Shown here: piece after piece, positions 19,188 to 28,083 of the stretch
How positions within the stretch are numbered: position 1 is the first letter of the stretch
Layout: every line of letters starts with the position of its first letter
DNA from: Flavobacteriaceae bacterium PS02293
GTDB taxonomy: Bacteria > Bacteroidota > Bacteroidia > Flavobacteriales > Weeksellaceae
Direction of reading: 5' to 3'
Length of the DNA stretch: 64,000 nt
Assembly (NCBI GenBank): GCA_029960045.1
Contig: JASCOV010000002.1
Span: 186,001-250,000, forward strand
The notes under the pieces: generated by a model
Databases searched by the model: none
Seen by the model: only the letters and a program-made list of their open reading frames with translations
Told to the model about the DNA's origin: nothing
Made by a program: the position numbers and the translations under genes

Positions 19188-20642
19188 TTACATTCCGATT
19201 TTACTTAAAATCTTTTTAGGAATCAAATTCTCTGTCTTTAATAAAATAGTTGCCAAAAGTAGAAATATAAGATTTCCTAACCAAATGTTTTCCTTTAAAT
19301 ATTGGTAATATGCCAAAGATATAACCATTGTTACGAGAATGATAATTGTATTTTTGTAAATATTATAAGGCACTGGATATTTATAATGTCCCCAAATATA
19401 TGATATGACCATCATTGCAAAATAACTTGCAATAGTTGCCCAAGTCGAAGCCCAATATCCGTATTTAGGGATAAAATAAAAATTAATGATTATGGTTATA
19501 AAAACGCCAATAGCAGAAATGTAAGCACCAATGATGGTTTTATCTGTCAGTTTATACCAAATCGAAAGGTTGAGATAAATTCCTAAAAATAAACTGGCAA
19601 AGAATAATATAGGTAGAATTGAAATGCCTTCGTAATATTCAGGATTATTAATGTAAACTTTCGCAATCCAATTAAGATTTACAGATAAAAATAAGACAAT
19701 CAAACAATTAATCGCGATGAAGATGTCCATCAATCTCACATACATTTGTTTTGCATTAGCATTTTTGGAATTACTAAAAAAGAAAGGCTCGATTCCCAAA
19801 GAATAAGCTTGACGGAAGAGAATAACAAAGGTCACAACTTTTGCAACACCGCCATAAACGCCCAATTCGTGTCTTCCGATTTCGTCAGGTAAAAGGAATT
19901 TAAGAAACTGTCTGTCAAATGTTTCATTGATGATTCCGGCTAATCCAGCGATTGTAATCGGCCACGAATATTTTATCATTTTTTTCCAAAGTTCCCAAGA
20001 GAAATGCTTTATCCTTGCGATTAATAATTCTTGTGAAAGCATCAAAAATGTCACTGAACTTGCAACCAAATTAGCTACAAAAACATAACCGATTCCAAAT
20101 TCAGAACTATATTTCAATCCGAAAATTCCATTTGGATATTTTGGAAGAATAATGATGAAAAATACAACTAAAAGGAAATTGATAATTCCGTTTGTAATTC
20201 GGATTCCGGCATATTTTAAAGGTCTTTCGTTTTTCCTTAGCATTACAAAAGGCATTGCAGAAAAAGCGTCTAAAGCCAAAGTAACTGTAAGAATCGCCAG
20301 CAAATCTACTTGGTCTGGCGTTTTGAAAGCGATTGCTAATGGTTGTCTGTAAAATAATGTGAAAATTAAATAGACTAAAGTCACAGCCAAAACGCTGAAA
20401 AAAGAAGTTGAAATTAGTTTTCTGTCATCTTTTTCGTCCAATGCAAAACGGAAGAAAGTAGTTTCCATTCCGTGAGTTAAAAGTACTGCAATAACACCTG
20501 CTACAGAATAAAAATCTGCAAAAGGAGAATATGCTGTTGGACCAAAAGTTCTTGTAATAATTGGATTGATAACAAATGGAAACAATCTGATAATCACAGT
20601 TGTTAATCCATAAAGTGCGGTTTGTCCAAGAAGCTTCTTCAA
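19188..20642 (-). CDS. Polysaccharide biosynthesis flippase (Wzx/MATE-like)
   Basis: A 484-residue inner-membrane protein with about 12-14 helices. The N-terminal block LLGQTALYGLTTVIIRLF .. NPIITRTFGPTAYSPFADFYS is the hallmark of O-antigen and polysaccharide flippases of the MOP superfamily. It would move undecaprenyl-linked units across the membrane. A 46-bp spacer separates it from the nucleotidyltransferase on the same strand, suggesting a two-gene surface-glycan unit. Confidence 0.9.
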   Translation of the reverse strand: MKKLLGQTALYGLTTVIIRLFPFVINPIITRTFGPTAYSPFADFYSVAGVIAVLLTHGMETTFFRFALDEKDDRKLISTSFFSVLAVTLVYLIFTLFYRQPLAIAFKTPDQVDLLAILTVTLALDAFSAMPFVMLRKNERPLKYAGIRITNGIINFLLVVFFIIILPKYPNGIFGLKYSSEFGIGYVFVANLVASSVTFLMLSQELLIARIKHFSWELWKKMIKYSWPITIAGLAGIINETFDRQFLKFLLPDEIGRHELGVYGGVAKVVTFVILFRQAYSLGIEPFFFSNSKNANAKQMYVRLMDIFIAINCLIVLFLSVNLNWIAKVYINNPEYYEGISILPILFFASLFLGIYLNLSIWYKLTDKTIIGAYISAIGVFITIIINFYFIPKYGYWASTWATIASYFAMMVISYIWGHYKYPVPYNIYKNTIIILVTMVISLAYYQYLKENIWLGNLIFLLLATILLKTENLIPKKILSKIGM

Positions 20643-20687
20643 TTCAAAAATTTTTGCAAAAATAATCTATTCTGAGAAAATTTTGAT

Positions 20688-22985
20688 TTATTTCTTTGGT
20701 TTGTTGCTCATCCAAAAAATCAATTTTCCACCATTCATAATATCTTGATGTTTAATTTTAAAATCTTTGATAACTTTTCCGTTCAGTTCGATTTTTTCGA
20801 TGTAAACATTTTTATCAGACTGATTTTTCGCTTCAATCTCTAAAACTTTTCCGTTCTCCAAATTCAAACTTGCATTTTTCACATTCGGACTTCCAATCAA
20901 ATATTCATCGGAACCCGGCGAAACAGGATAGAAACCCAAACTGCTGAAAATATACCACGCACTCATTTGTCCACAATCGTCATTTCCACCAAGCCCATCT
21001 GGTTTTGCTTTGTATTGCATTGTCAGGATTTTACGGATTTGAGCCTGAGTTTTCCAAGGTTGTCCTGCAAAATTATAAAGATAAGCTACGTGATGTGCCG
21101 GTTCGTTTCCGTGAACATAACCGCCGATAATTCCTTCTCGTGTGATGTCCTCTGTGTCAGCAAAAAATTCGTCTGGCAAATGCATTGTGAATAATTGGTC
21201 AAGATTTTCCCCGAATTTCTTTTTTCCGCCCATCGCATCAATCAAACCATTCGGATTGTGTGGAACGAAGAAGCTGTAGTTCCAGGAATTTCCTTCGATA
21301 AAACCTTGTCCGTGCGTGCTCAGCAAATCAAATTCTTTTTTGAAACTTCCGTCAGACAATCTCGGTCTCATAAAACCGATGGATTTATCGAAGACATTTT
21401 TCCAGTTTTCGGAACGTTTCAGATATTTATTATAGATGTCAGTCTTGCCTAATTTTTTTGCAATCTGAGCAATCGCCCAATCGTCATAAGCATACTCCAA
21501 AGTGTTGGAAACCGATGTTCCGTTTTTCTCTGCGGAAATATATCCTTTGTCGATATATTCTCCGATGCCTTCGTAATTTCTTTTGTTGGAAGTTGCGATA
21601 CAAGCCTTCAAAGCTTCTTCCGGATTTCCCGTAAATGTGTTTTTAATAATCGCATCAGCAATCAATGAAACTGAATGATAACCGCTCATACACCAGTTTT
21701 CGTTGGCATAATGCGACCAAACCGGCAACATTTTCAAACTGAATTGGTCATAATGCGCCAACATCGACTGAATCATATCATTGTTCCGTTTTGGCTGAAT
21801 AATATTGAAAAACGGATGCAATGCACGATAAGTATCCCAAAGCGAAAACGTGGTATAATTAGTAAAATCTTTAGCTTGATGAACATTCTGGTCAAGACCT
21901 TTATATTCTCCATTGCTATCCATATAAGTTGTTGGATTGATGAACGTGTGATACATCGCCGTATAAAAGTTCACTTTATCATCTTCGGAAAGCGTGTTGA
22001 CAACGATTTTATTCAATTCCTTATTCCAATCATTCTGAGCCTGTGATTTGGTTTTTTCGAAGTTCCAATCCGGCGTTTCTGTTATTAGGTTTTCCAAAGC
22101 ATTAGCTTGACTGACTGGCGAAATCGCAAACTTGATTTGAACTTTTTCATTTTCCTGAGTATCGAAATCAAAATGCATTCTGATTTTCTTGCCTGCAATC
22201 TCAGGGAAATTATCGTCCTGATTCCATTTTCTCCAAAAACCTCGATAAGCTTGTTTCGTGTCAAAATTTTTCTGACCATAAGATTTAAATGGCTTCGAAA
22301 ATTCCATTGCAAAATAAACCGTTCTCGTTCTTGCCCAACCGTTCGTTTGTCTGTAACCTGTGATTCTATGGTCGTTTTCGATTCTTACATAAGTCCAGAC
22401 ATTCTTATCATCGTAATTGTAAATTCCGGACATCAAATCCAAAATAATATGCGCATCATCAGATTTTGGAAAAGTATATTGATGAAATCCAACTCTTGTT
22501 GTTGCCGTTAATTCCGCTAAAATATTAGAATCATCGAGTTTCACTTTGTAATATCCGGCTTCTGCTTTTTCGTTTTGATGAGAAAACCTAGAACGGAATC
22601 CGCTACTTGGATTTTGCGCAGTTCCGGGATTCAGTTTCACTTTTCCAACAGTTGGCATTATCAGAAAATCTCCCAAATCCGAATGTCCTGTTCCACTAAA
22701 ATGTGTGTGTGAAAATCCGACAATCGTTTTGTCTTCATAGCGATAACCTGCACAGTATTTATAAACATCAGGATTATATTTTCCATTGATTTCATAAGAT
22801 AAAGTATCGGTTTCAGGACTCAATTGAACGGCTCCAAAAGGAACGGTTGCACCTGGAAAAGTATGCCCCATTTTTTCGGTTCCGATGATGGGATTGACGA
22901 ATTTGACAAGGTTTTCTAATTTCTGGGAACTGAAAAATGGCGTCATTAAAACAAATAGAATTGCAATTTGATTTCTCGAAAACAT
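20688..22985 (-). CDS. Glycoside hydrolase family 92 alpha-mannosidase
   Basis: A 765-residue exported enzyme that trims alpha-mannosides with calcium-assisted inverting chemistry. A signal peptide (ending FFSSQ) is followed by VNPIIGTEKMGHTFPGATVPFG, the classic GH92 N-terminus. Further family blocks are FSHTHFSGTG, FSLWDTYRALHPF, EGNSWNYSFFVPHN, HGNEPAHHVAYLYN and GNDDCGQMSAWYIFSSLG. The length is typical. It is probably periplasmic or surface-located for glycoprotein foraging. It lies upstream of the flippase on the same strand, but a different function makes separate transcription possible. Confidence 0.95.
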   Translation of the reverse strand: MFSRNQIAILFVLMTPFFSSQKLENLVKFVNPIIGTEKMGHTFPGATVPFGAVQLSPETDTLSYEINGKYNPDVYKYCAGYRYEDKTIVGFSHTHFSGTGHSDLGDFLIMPTVGKVKLNPGTAQNPSSGFRSRFSHQNEKAEAGYYKVKLDDSNILAELTATTRVGFHQYTFPKSDDAHIILDLMSGIYNYDDKNVWTYVRIENDHRITGYRQTNGWARTRTVYFAMEFSKPFKSYGQKNFDTKQAYRGFWRKWNQDDNFPEIAGKKIRMHFDFDTQENEKVQIKFAISPVSQANALENLITETPDWNFEKTKSQAQNDWNKELNKIVVNTLSEDDKVNFYTAMYHTFINPTTYMDSNGEYKGLDQNVHQAKDFTNYTTFSLWDTYRALHPFFNIIQPKRNNDMIQSMLAHYDQFSLKMLPVWSHYANENWCMSGYHSVSLIADAIIKNTFTGNPEEALKACIATSNKRNYEGIGEYIDKGYISAEKNGTSVSNTLEYAYDDWAIAQIAKKLGKTDIYNKYLKRSENWKNVFDKSIGFMRPRLSDGSFKKEFDLLSTHGQGFIEGNSWNYSFFVPHNPNGLIDAMGGKKKFGENLDQLFTMHLPDEFFADTEDITREGIIGGYVHGNEPAHHVAYLYNFAGQPWKTQAQIRKILTMQYKAKPDGLGGNDDCGQMSAWYIFSSLGFYPVSPGSDEYLIGSPNVKNASLNLENGKVLEIEAKNQSDKNVYIEKIELNGKVIKDFKIKHQDIMNGGKLIFWMSNKPKK

Positions 22986-23047
22986 TCTTTGGAATTTTAA
23001 AGCAATTTAATCAAATAATTTTTGCGATGATTTAATAATTCAAAAAC

Positions 23048-23078
23048 TTGAGTAATCATTTTCAAAAACTTAATTTTG
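23048..23078 (+). promoter_or_regulatory. Flavobacterial-type promoter of dihydroorotase
   Basis: TTG (23048-23050), a 20-bp spacer and TAATTTTG (23071-23078) fit the TTG/TAnnTTTG consensus, 21 bp before the pyrC ATG. Confidence 0.65.
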
Positions 23079-23098
23079 TTTCTATCTAAAAAAGTAAA

Positions 23099-24436
23099 AT
23101 GAAAATCCTGATAAAAAATGCTCAAATCGTCAACGAAGGAAAAATTGTTGAAAGTGATATTTTGATTGAAAACGATTTGATTTCTAAAATAGACTCTAAT
23201 ATTAATGAAGAAGCCGACCAGATTATCGACGCTTCCGGAAAATATCTTTTACCTGGAATTATAGATGACCAAGTTCATTTCCGCGAGCCGGGTTTGACGC
23301 ACAAAGGCGATATAGAATCTGAATCCCGTTCTGCCATTGCAGGCGGAACAACCAGTTTTATCGAACAACCAAACACAGTTCCAAATGCAGTAACTCAGGA
23401 ATTATTGGCTGATAAATACGAAATCGCTTCTCAAAAATCATTTGCCAACTACGGTTTTATGATGGGCGGAACGAATGACAACCTTGAAGAAGTTTTAAAA
23501 ACAAATCCGAGAAACGTTCCCGGAATTAAACTGTTTTTAGGTTCATCAACCGGAAATATGTTGGTTGATAATCCCGAAACTTTAGAAAATATTTTCAGTA
23601 ATACAAAAATGTTGATTGCTGTTCATTGCGAAGATGAAGCGACCATCAGAGCGAATACTCAAAAATATCTGGATGAATATGGCGAAGATATTCCCGTGAA
23701 ATTTCATCATTTAATCAGAAGTGAAGAAGCTTGTTATAAATCTTCTTCAAAAGCTATTGAATTAGCAAAGAAAACAGGAGCGAGACTTCACGTTTTCCAT
23801 TTATCAACAGTAATTGAAACTGAACTTTTCAGAAATGATATTCCATTAAAAGATAAAAAAATTACGGCGGAAGTTTGTGTTCATCATTTGACCTTCACCA
23901 ATGAAGATTACGAAACAAAAGGTGGTTTAATCAAATGGAATCCTGCCGTTAAAACTCAAAAAGACAAAGACGGACTTTGGGAAGCGTTGCTGGATGACCG
24001 AATCGATGTGATTGCAACCGACCACGCACCTCATACTTGGGAAGAAAAGCAGAATGTTTATACGAAATGTCCTTCCGGAGCGCCTTTGGTTCAGCATTCT
24101 TTAGTAGTTATGTTGGAGAATTTTAAAAATGGGAAAATTTCTCTTGAAAGAATCGTTGAAAAAATGGCTCACAATCCTGCAATTTTGTTCAGAATCGAGA
24201 AGAGAGGTTTTATCAGAGAAGGCTATAAAGCTGATTTGGTTTTGGTTGATTTAAATCAAAACTGGACGGTTGAAAAAGAAAATATTCTTTACAAATGCGG
24301 TTGGAGTCCACTTGAAGGAACTGAGTTTCATTCAAAAGTTACCCACACTTTTGTCAACGGAAATCTGGTTTATGAAAACGGAAAAATCAATGAAGAAAAA
24401 TTCGGAGAGCGTTTGCTTTTTGAAGTGGAAGAATAG
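23099..24436 (+). CDS. pyrC: Dihydroorotase
   Basis: A 445-residue amidohydrolase that cyclises carbamoyl-aspartate to dihydroorotate in pyrimidine synthesis. It has the N-terminal composite domain (DILIENDLISKID), YLLPGIIDDQVHFREPG, GIKLFLGSSTGNML with the carbamylated Lys candidate, VHCEDEATI, and ATDHAPHTWEEK. In the first metal motif the usual HxH reads QVH, so one His ligand is replaced by Gln; I recall the same change in other Bacteroidota enzymes of this family. A promoter lies just upstream and a bidirectional terminator downstream. Confidence 0.93.
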   Translation: MKILIKNAQIVNEGKIVESDILIENDLISKIDSNINEEADQIIDASGKYLLPGIIDDQVHFREPGLTHKGDIESESRSAIAGGTTSFIEQPNTVPNAVTQELLADKYEIASQKSFANYGFMMGGTNDNLEEVLKTNPRNVPGIKLFLGSSTGNMLVDNPETLENIFSNTKMLIAVHCEDEATIRANTQKYLDEYGEDIPVKFHHLIRSEEACYKSSSKAIELAKKTGARLHVFHLSTVIETELFRNDIPLKDKKITAEVCVHHLTFTNEDYETKGGLIKWNPAVKTQKDKDGLWEALLDDRIDVIATDHAPHTWEEKQNVYTKCPSGAPLVQHSLVVMLENFKNGKISLERIVEKMAHNPAILFRIEKRGFIREGYKADLVLVDLNQNWTVEKENILYKCGWSPLEGTEFHSKVTHTFVNGNLVYENGKINEEKFGERLLFEVEE

Positions 24437-24452
24437 ATTATAATTTTTGAAT

Positions 24453-24529
24453 TTGTAATTCTGAACGAAATGAAATGGAGTGAAGAATCTTGTTTTTATT
24501 GAGATTCTTCCTTCGTGAGAATGACAAAC
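24453..24529. repeat. Intergenic palindromic repeat (TTCTGA/GAATGACAA family)
   Basis: An imperfect inverted repeat whose arms read GAAGAATCT and AGATTCTTC, with outer ends AATTCTGAACGAA and TTCGTGAGAATGACAAA. It is the inverted-orientation relative of the element at 26882-26962. Confidence 0.7.
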
Positions 24530-24562
24530 GAATTTCATTATTACAATAAGAATTTATTAAAT

Positions 24563-24597
24563 AAAATCCTCATCAAGCTAAATTTGATGAGGATTTT
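24563..24597. terminator. Bidirectional terminator between pyrC and azoR
   Basis: A 14-bp stem (24563-24576 with 24584-24597; core ATCCTCATCAA/TTGATGAGGAT) is flanked by A and T runs and lies between convergent genes. Confidence 0.88.
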
Positions 24598-24620
24598 TAT
24601 TTTTCTAACAATTATTAAAA

Positions 24621-25223
24621 TTAAGCAATCACAATACTCTCAATTCCTTTTTCCAAAGCAGTTTCCTGAAGATGCGGAAGTCCCAAACCTTCGGCACGGA
24701 AAACGCTCACATCCGTAACGCCGATAAATCCTAAAACACTTTTCAGATAGGGAACCACAAAATCGTAAGACTGATAATCGCCTTCTGAAAAAACAGAGCC
24801 ACTCGCAACTGCGATATACGCTTTTTTGTTTTTAACCAAACCTTCGAAACCGTTTTCAGAATATTGGAAAGTCATTCCACCACGGGCAATGTGGTCGATA
24901 TACGCCTTCAAGGCAGACGGAATTCCGAAGTTGTAAATCGGAACCGAAATCACAATAATATCCGAAGCCTGCAGTTGTGCAATCGCATCGTCGGAACGTT
25001 TTACCGCTTCGTTTTGTTCAGGCGTTCTGTTTTCTGCAGGAATAAACCAAGAATCTACCTGTTCTTCTCCCAAATGCGGAAATGGCGTTTTCAATAAATC
25101 CAAAGTTGTAATCGAATGCTCAGGATAAGCTTCCTGTAATCTTTCTTCGATAGCGTTTCCTAAAGTTCTGCTTGCCGAACCATTCGTTCTCGGACTTGAA
25201 ATAATGTGAAGTATATTTTTCAT
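24621..25223 (-). CDS. azoR: FMN-dependent NADH-azoreductase / quinone reductase
   Basis: A 200-residue flavodoxin-like enzyme that reduces quinones and azo compounds with NADH, giving protection against electrophile stress. The FMN-phosphate loop SPRTNGSASRTLG is near residue 10. VPIYNFGIPSALKAYIDHIARGGMTF is the AzoR signature, followed by KKAYIAVASGS. Length is exactly that of the AzoR family. It is divergent from an HxlR regulator across a spacer with a perfect palindrome, so it is likely regulated by that protein. Confidence 0.92.
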   Translation of the reverse strand: MKNILHIISSPRTNGSASRTLGNAIEERLQEAYPEHSITTLDLLKTPFPHLGEEQVDSWFIPAENRTPEQNEAVKRSDDAIAQLQASDIIVISVPIYNFGIPSALKAYIDHIARGGMTFQYSENGFEGLVKNKKAYIAVASGSVFSEGDYQSYDFVVPYLKSVLGFIGVTDVSVFRAEGLGLPHLQETALEKGIESIVIA

Positions 25224-25249
25224 TTTTTGAATAATTAAAATTTCTTCAG

Positions 25250-25312
25250 CAAAATTATGTACATTTGCTTATCAAAAGTAAGTAGTGAACAAAAGGTTAG
25301 TAGTAACCTTTT
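25250..25312. promoter_or_regulatory. azoR/hxlR divergent control region with 9-bp palindrome
   Basis: AAAAGGTTA (25291-25299), spacer GTAG, and TAACCTTTT (25304-25312) form a perfect inverted repeat, an operator candidate for the adjacent HxlR protein. A minus-strand TAATTTTG (25257-25250) and a plus-strand TACATTTG (25260-25267) are possible back-to-back -7 boxes; the spacing to the -33 TTG elements is not ideal for either. Confidence 0.6.
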
Positions 25313-25335
25313 TGTTAGTTTAAAAAATCAATCTT

Positions 25336-25722
25336 ATGGAAAACACTGTTGAAACAGAAGAAGTTGTTTGCAGAGGAAGATGTGGCGAAAGTCTTTCTGC
25401 CGTAGAAGATGCCATTTATGTCATCGGAGGAAAATGGAAACTGAAAATCATCATTGTTTTGCAGGAATTGGGAAATGTGCGATTCAATGATTTGCAGAGA
25501 ACAATTGGCGGAATTTCCGCAAGAGTTTTATCGAATGAATTGAAAGATTTGGAACTGAATGGCTTCGTAAAAAGAGTTGTTCACGCTGACCAAACTCCCG
25601 TTATTGTAGAATACATTTCGACTCATTACAGCAAAACGTTGAAACCTGTGATTATGTCATTGGCGGAGTGGGGAATAAGTCATAAAAAAAACATCAGAGA
25701 AGATGTTTTTGAAAATAAATAA
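25336..25722 (+). CDS. HxlR family transcriptional regulator, probable redox/electrophile sensor
   Basis: A 128-residue winged-helix regulator with the HxlR pattern: AIYVIGGKWKLKIIIVLQELG, RFNDLQRTIGGISARVLSNELKDLE and a beta-wing. Cys12 and Cys16 lie just before the DNA-binding domain, where redox-sensing HxlR proteins such as YodB and HypR carry their reactive Cys. It is divergent from azoR, the same arrangement of regulator type and target type as YodB with AzoR1 in Bacillus. Sensing of quinones or disulphide stress is therefore an inference. Confidence 0.9.
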   Translation: MENTVETEEVVCRGRCGESLSAVEDAIYVIGGKWKLKIIIVLQELGNVRFNDLQRTIGGISARVLSNELKDLELNGFVKRVVHADQTPVIVEYISTHYSKTLKPVIMSLAEWGISHKKNIREDVFENK

Positions 25723-25803
25723 ACTCTCGCAGATTAAATTGATTATGCAGATTTTAAACTCAATAATCTGCTAAATTTGCCCAATCTGCGATAGAATAAA
25801 ATA

Positions 25804-26700
25804 TCAATTAAACGACTGCCGAAATTCCAACGGCGACATACTCGTCTTCTTTTTAAAAAGCGTAGAAAATGATTGCGAATGTTCAAATCCCAATTCATAG
25901 GCAATTTCACTTACAGATAATTCCGTCGTGGAAAGTTTCTCTTTCGCCTTGCTAATCAATTTTTCGTGAATGTGTTGCTGAGTATTTTGTCCGGTATGAA
26001 CTCGTAAAAGGTCACTCAAATAATTAGGAGAAAGATTCATCGCTTCAGCAATTTGATGTACGGTCAATAAACCTTTTTCAGAAGAATTTTTATCAAAATA
26101 ATCATTCAAAAACGTTTCAAACTTCGTCAAAAGCTGATGATTTCCACTTTTTCTCGTGATAAATTGTCTCTCATAAAAACGCTTCGAATAATTCAGCAAC
26201 AATTCAATCTGCGACAAAATAATTTCCTGAGTATGTTGGTCTATGTGCAGACATTCCTTATCAATTTTATTCAGAATTTCAAGCAAGTCATTTTCCTCAT
26301 CTTCAGATAGATGTAACGCTTCATTTACAGCATAAGAGAAAAATCCGTAGGACGAAATCGTATTCGCCAAAGAATGTTTTAGCAGAAAATCCTCGTGAAA
26401 AATCAAAAGATAACCCGTATTTTCACAATCCATCGTTTTTAAATCAAGATATTGAACCTGATTTGGCGCCGTAAAACTCAGCACACCTTTGTCGTAATCG
26501 TAATGTTGCTGTCCGTATTTTATTTTTCCGGTCGCATTTCGTTTCAGCGCAACGCAGTAATAACGGCTCACAAAACCTTTCCAGACATCATCTTCAATAA
26601 AAACACTTTCCGAAAGATTCACCACGCTTACCATCGGATGTTTTGGTTCAGGAAGCGACAAAAGTCTGTGAAAAGCCGAAATAGATTTTATCGTGTTCAT
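25804..26700 (-). CDS. AraC family transcriptional regulator (paralogue 1)
   Basis: A 298-residue protein. The N-terminal cupin-like sensing domain occupies residues 1-180. The C-terminal AraC/XylS DNA-binding domain has two helix-turn-helix units, with IAEAMNLSPNYLSDLLR and ISEIAYELGF-like SVSEIAYELGFEHSQSFS followed by MSPLEFRQ. Its C-terminal ~60 residues are almost identical to those of the regulator at 28.1 kb, so the two are recent paralogues and may read similar operators. Upstream spacer 26701-26987 holds two repeats. The ligand is unknown. Confidence 0.9.
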   Translation of the reverse strand: MNTIKSISAFHRLLSLPEPKHPMVSVVNLSESVFIEDDVWKGFVSRYYCVALKRNATGKIKYGQQHYDYDKGVLSFTAPNQVQYLDLKTMDCENTGYLLIFHEDFLLKHSLANTISSYGFFSYAVNEALHLSEDEENDLLEILNKIDKECLHIDQHTQEIILSQIELLLNYSKRFYERQFITRKSGNHQLLTKFETFLNDYFDKNSSEKGLLTVHQIAEAMNLSPNYLSDLLRVHTGQNTQQHIHEKLISKAKEKLSTTELSVSEIAYELGFEHSQSFSTLFKKKTSMSPLEFRQSFN

Positions 26701-26734
26701 AATTTGAAATTCTAAATATTAAAGGTAATAATTT

Positions 26735-26840
26735 GGGCAGCTTAATCCGCCTTCCGCTCCCAATCTTTTTTGCAGACGATTTCAGTTAAATTGAACTACA
26801 GTCAAAGCAAAAAAGGATTTCCGCTCAAGTCGGGCTGCAA
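26735..26840 (+). repeat. Dispersed structured intergenic repeat, copy 2
   Basis: The element opens GGGCAGCTTAATCCGCC and closes CGGGCTGCAA. GCAGC (26737-26741) is complementary to GCTGC (26834-26838). Inside, an ATCTTTTTTGC-like arm (from 26763) pairs with GCAAAAAAGGAT (about 26807-26818). It is about 80% like the copy at 51.16 kb at both ends, with a variable middle. No ORF. Confidence 0.75.
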
Positions 26841-26881
26841 TCGTATTGCGTTACAACTTTATGTTTGATAAGCTTTCAGAA

Positions 26882-26962
26882 TTTGTCATTCTGACGAAGG
26901 AAGAATCTCTGAAGTACGAATTAAGATTCTTCACTGCATTTCATTTCGTTCAGAATGACAAA
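26882..26962. repeat. Intergenic palindromic repeat (TGTCATTCTGA family)
   Basis: The ends TTTGTCATTCTGACGAA and TTCGTTCAGAATGACAAA form an inverted repeat, with inner arms AAGAATCT/AGATTCTT. It is the same element type as 24453-24529, in the opposite orientation. Confidence 0.78.
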
Positions 26963-26987
26963 CTACAAATATTTTAATTTAAACAAA

Positions 26988-27995
26988 TCAATAATCCAAA
27001 AGTCCCATCCCAAACTCATCATAAGTTGCTCCCGTATCCGTTCCCAAAGGTACAATACTTTCCAGCTTCTGAATATCAGATTCGCTCAAGACAATTTTAC
27101 TTGCTTCAATATTCTGTTCAAGATATTTTCTGCGTTTTGTTCCTGGAATCGGTAAAATTCCTTTGCTGATAATCCACGTCAAAGCCAATTGAGAAGAAGT
27201 AATTTCTTTTTCATTAGCCATATTTTCAATCGCTTCCACCAATTCTATATTTTTCTGGAAATGTTCCCCTTGAAATCTTGGAATTCCTCTTCTGAAATCA
27301 TTTTCCGGCAAATCATCAATCGTCTTAATATTTCCAGATAAAAACCCTCTTCCAAGTGGAGAGTACGCTACAAAACCAATTCCCAACTCATTCAAAGTTT
27401 TAATCACGCCTTTTTCTTCAACGGTTCTTTCAAAAAGAGAATATTCGCTTTGAACTGCCGAAATCGGATGAACTTTGTGCGCTCTTTTAACAGTCTCAGA
27501 ACCAACTTCCGACAAACCGATATATCCGATTTTTCCTTCTTTCACCAAATCGCTCATCGCTCCAACCGTTTCTTCAATCGGAACATTTTTATCGAGACGA
27601 TGCATATAATAAAGGTCGATGTAATCGGTTTTTAGATTTTTCAAAGAACGTTCAACGGATTTTTTTACATAATCTTTACTTCCGTTGATTTTCCAGGTGA
27701 CTTGTTCATTGTTATCAATTTCCCAACCAAATTTCGTCGCAATAATATATTGGTCACGATTGCCTTCAATCGCTTTTGCAATCAATCGTTCGTTTGCGAA
27801 AGGACCGTACAAATCTGCTGTGTCGAGAAAATTTCCACCCAATTCCAAAGAACGATGAATAGTTGCAATGGCTTCTGTTTCATCAGTTTTTCCATACATA
27901 TCTGCATCACCAAAACCTGTCATTCCCATACATCCCAAACCAATATTCGGAACGATTAATCCCTGACTTCCTAATTTTACCTGATTCAATTTCAT
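26988..27995 (-). CDS. Aldo/keto reductase
   Basis: A 335-residue NADPH-dependent oxidoreductase. The TIM-barrel signatures are present: FLDTADLYGPFANE (catalytic Asp and Tyr), IATKFGWEID (catalytic Lys), DLYYMHRLD (catalytic His), VQSEYSLFER and the cofactor segment PIPGTKRRKYLEQN. It is most like general aldo/keto reductases of the AKR13/YajO-related group. It lies between the two paralogous AraC regulators, one of which may control it. The substrate is unknown. Confidence 0.92.
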   Translation of the reverse strand: MKLNQVKLGSQGLIVPNIGLGCMGMTGFGDADMYGKTDETEAIATIHRSLELGGNFLDTADLYGPFANERLIAKAIEGNRDQYIIATKFGWEIDNNEQVTWKINGSKDYVKKSVERSLKNLKTDYIDLYYMHRLDKNVPIEETVGAMSDLVKEGKIGYIGLSEVGSETVKRAHKVHPISAVQSEYSLFERTVEEKGVIKTLNELGIGFVAYSPLGRGFLSGNIKTIDDLPENDFRRGIPRFQGEHFQKNIELVEAIENMANEKEITSSQLALTWIISKGILPIPGTKRRKYLEQNIEASKIVLSESDIQKLESIVPLGTDTGATYDEFGMGLLDY

Positions 27996-28083
27996 ATTGT
28001 TAAATTTTATTGATACAAAATTCAGCAGAAATTAAAACTCTGATGTATGCAAAACGACGGATGTTGTATGCGGATTACTGATG

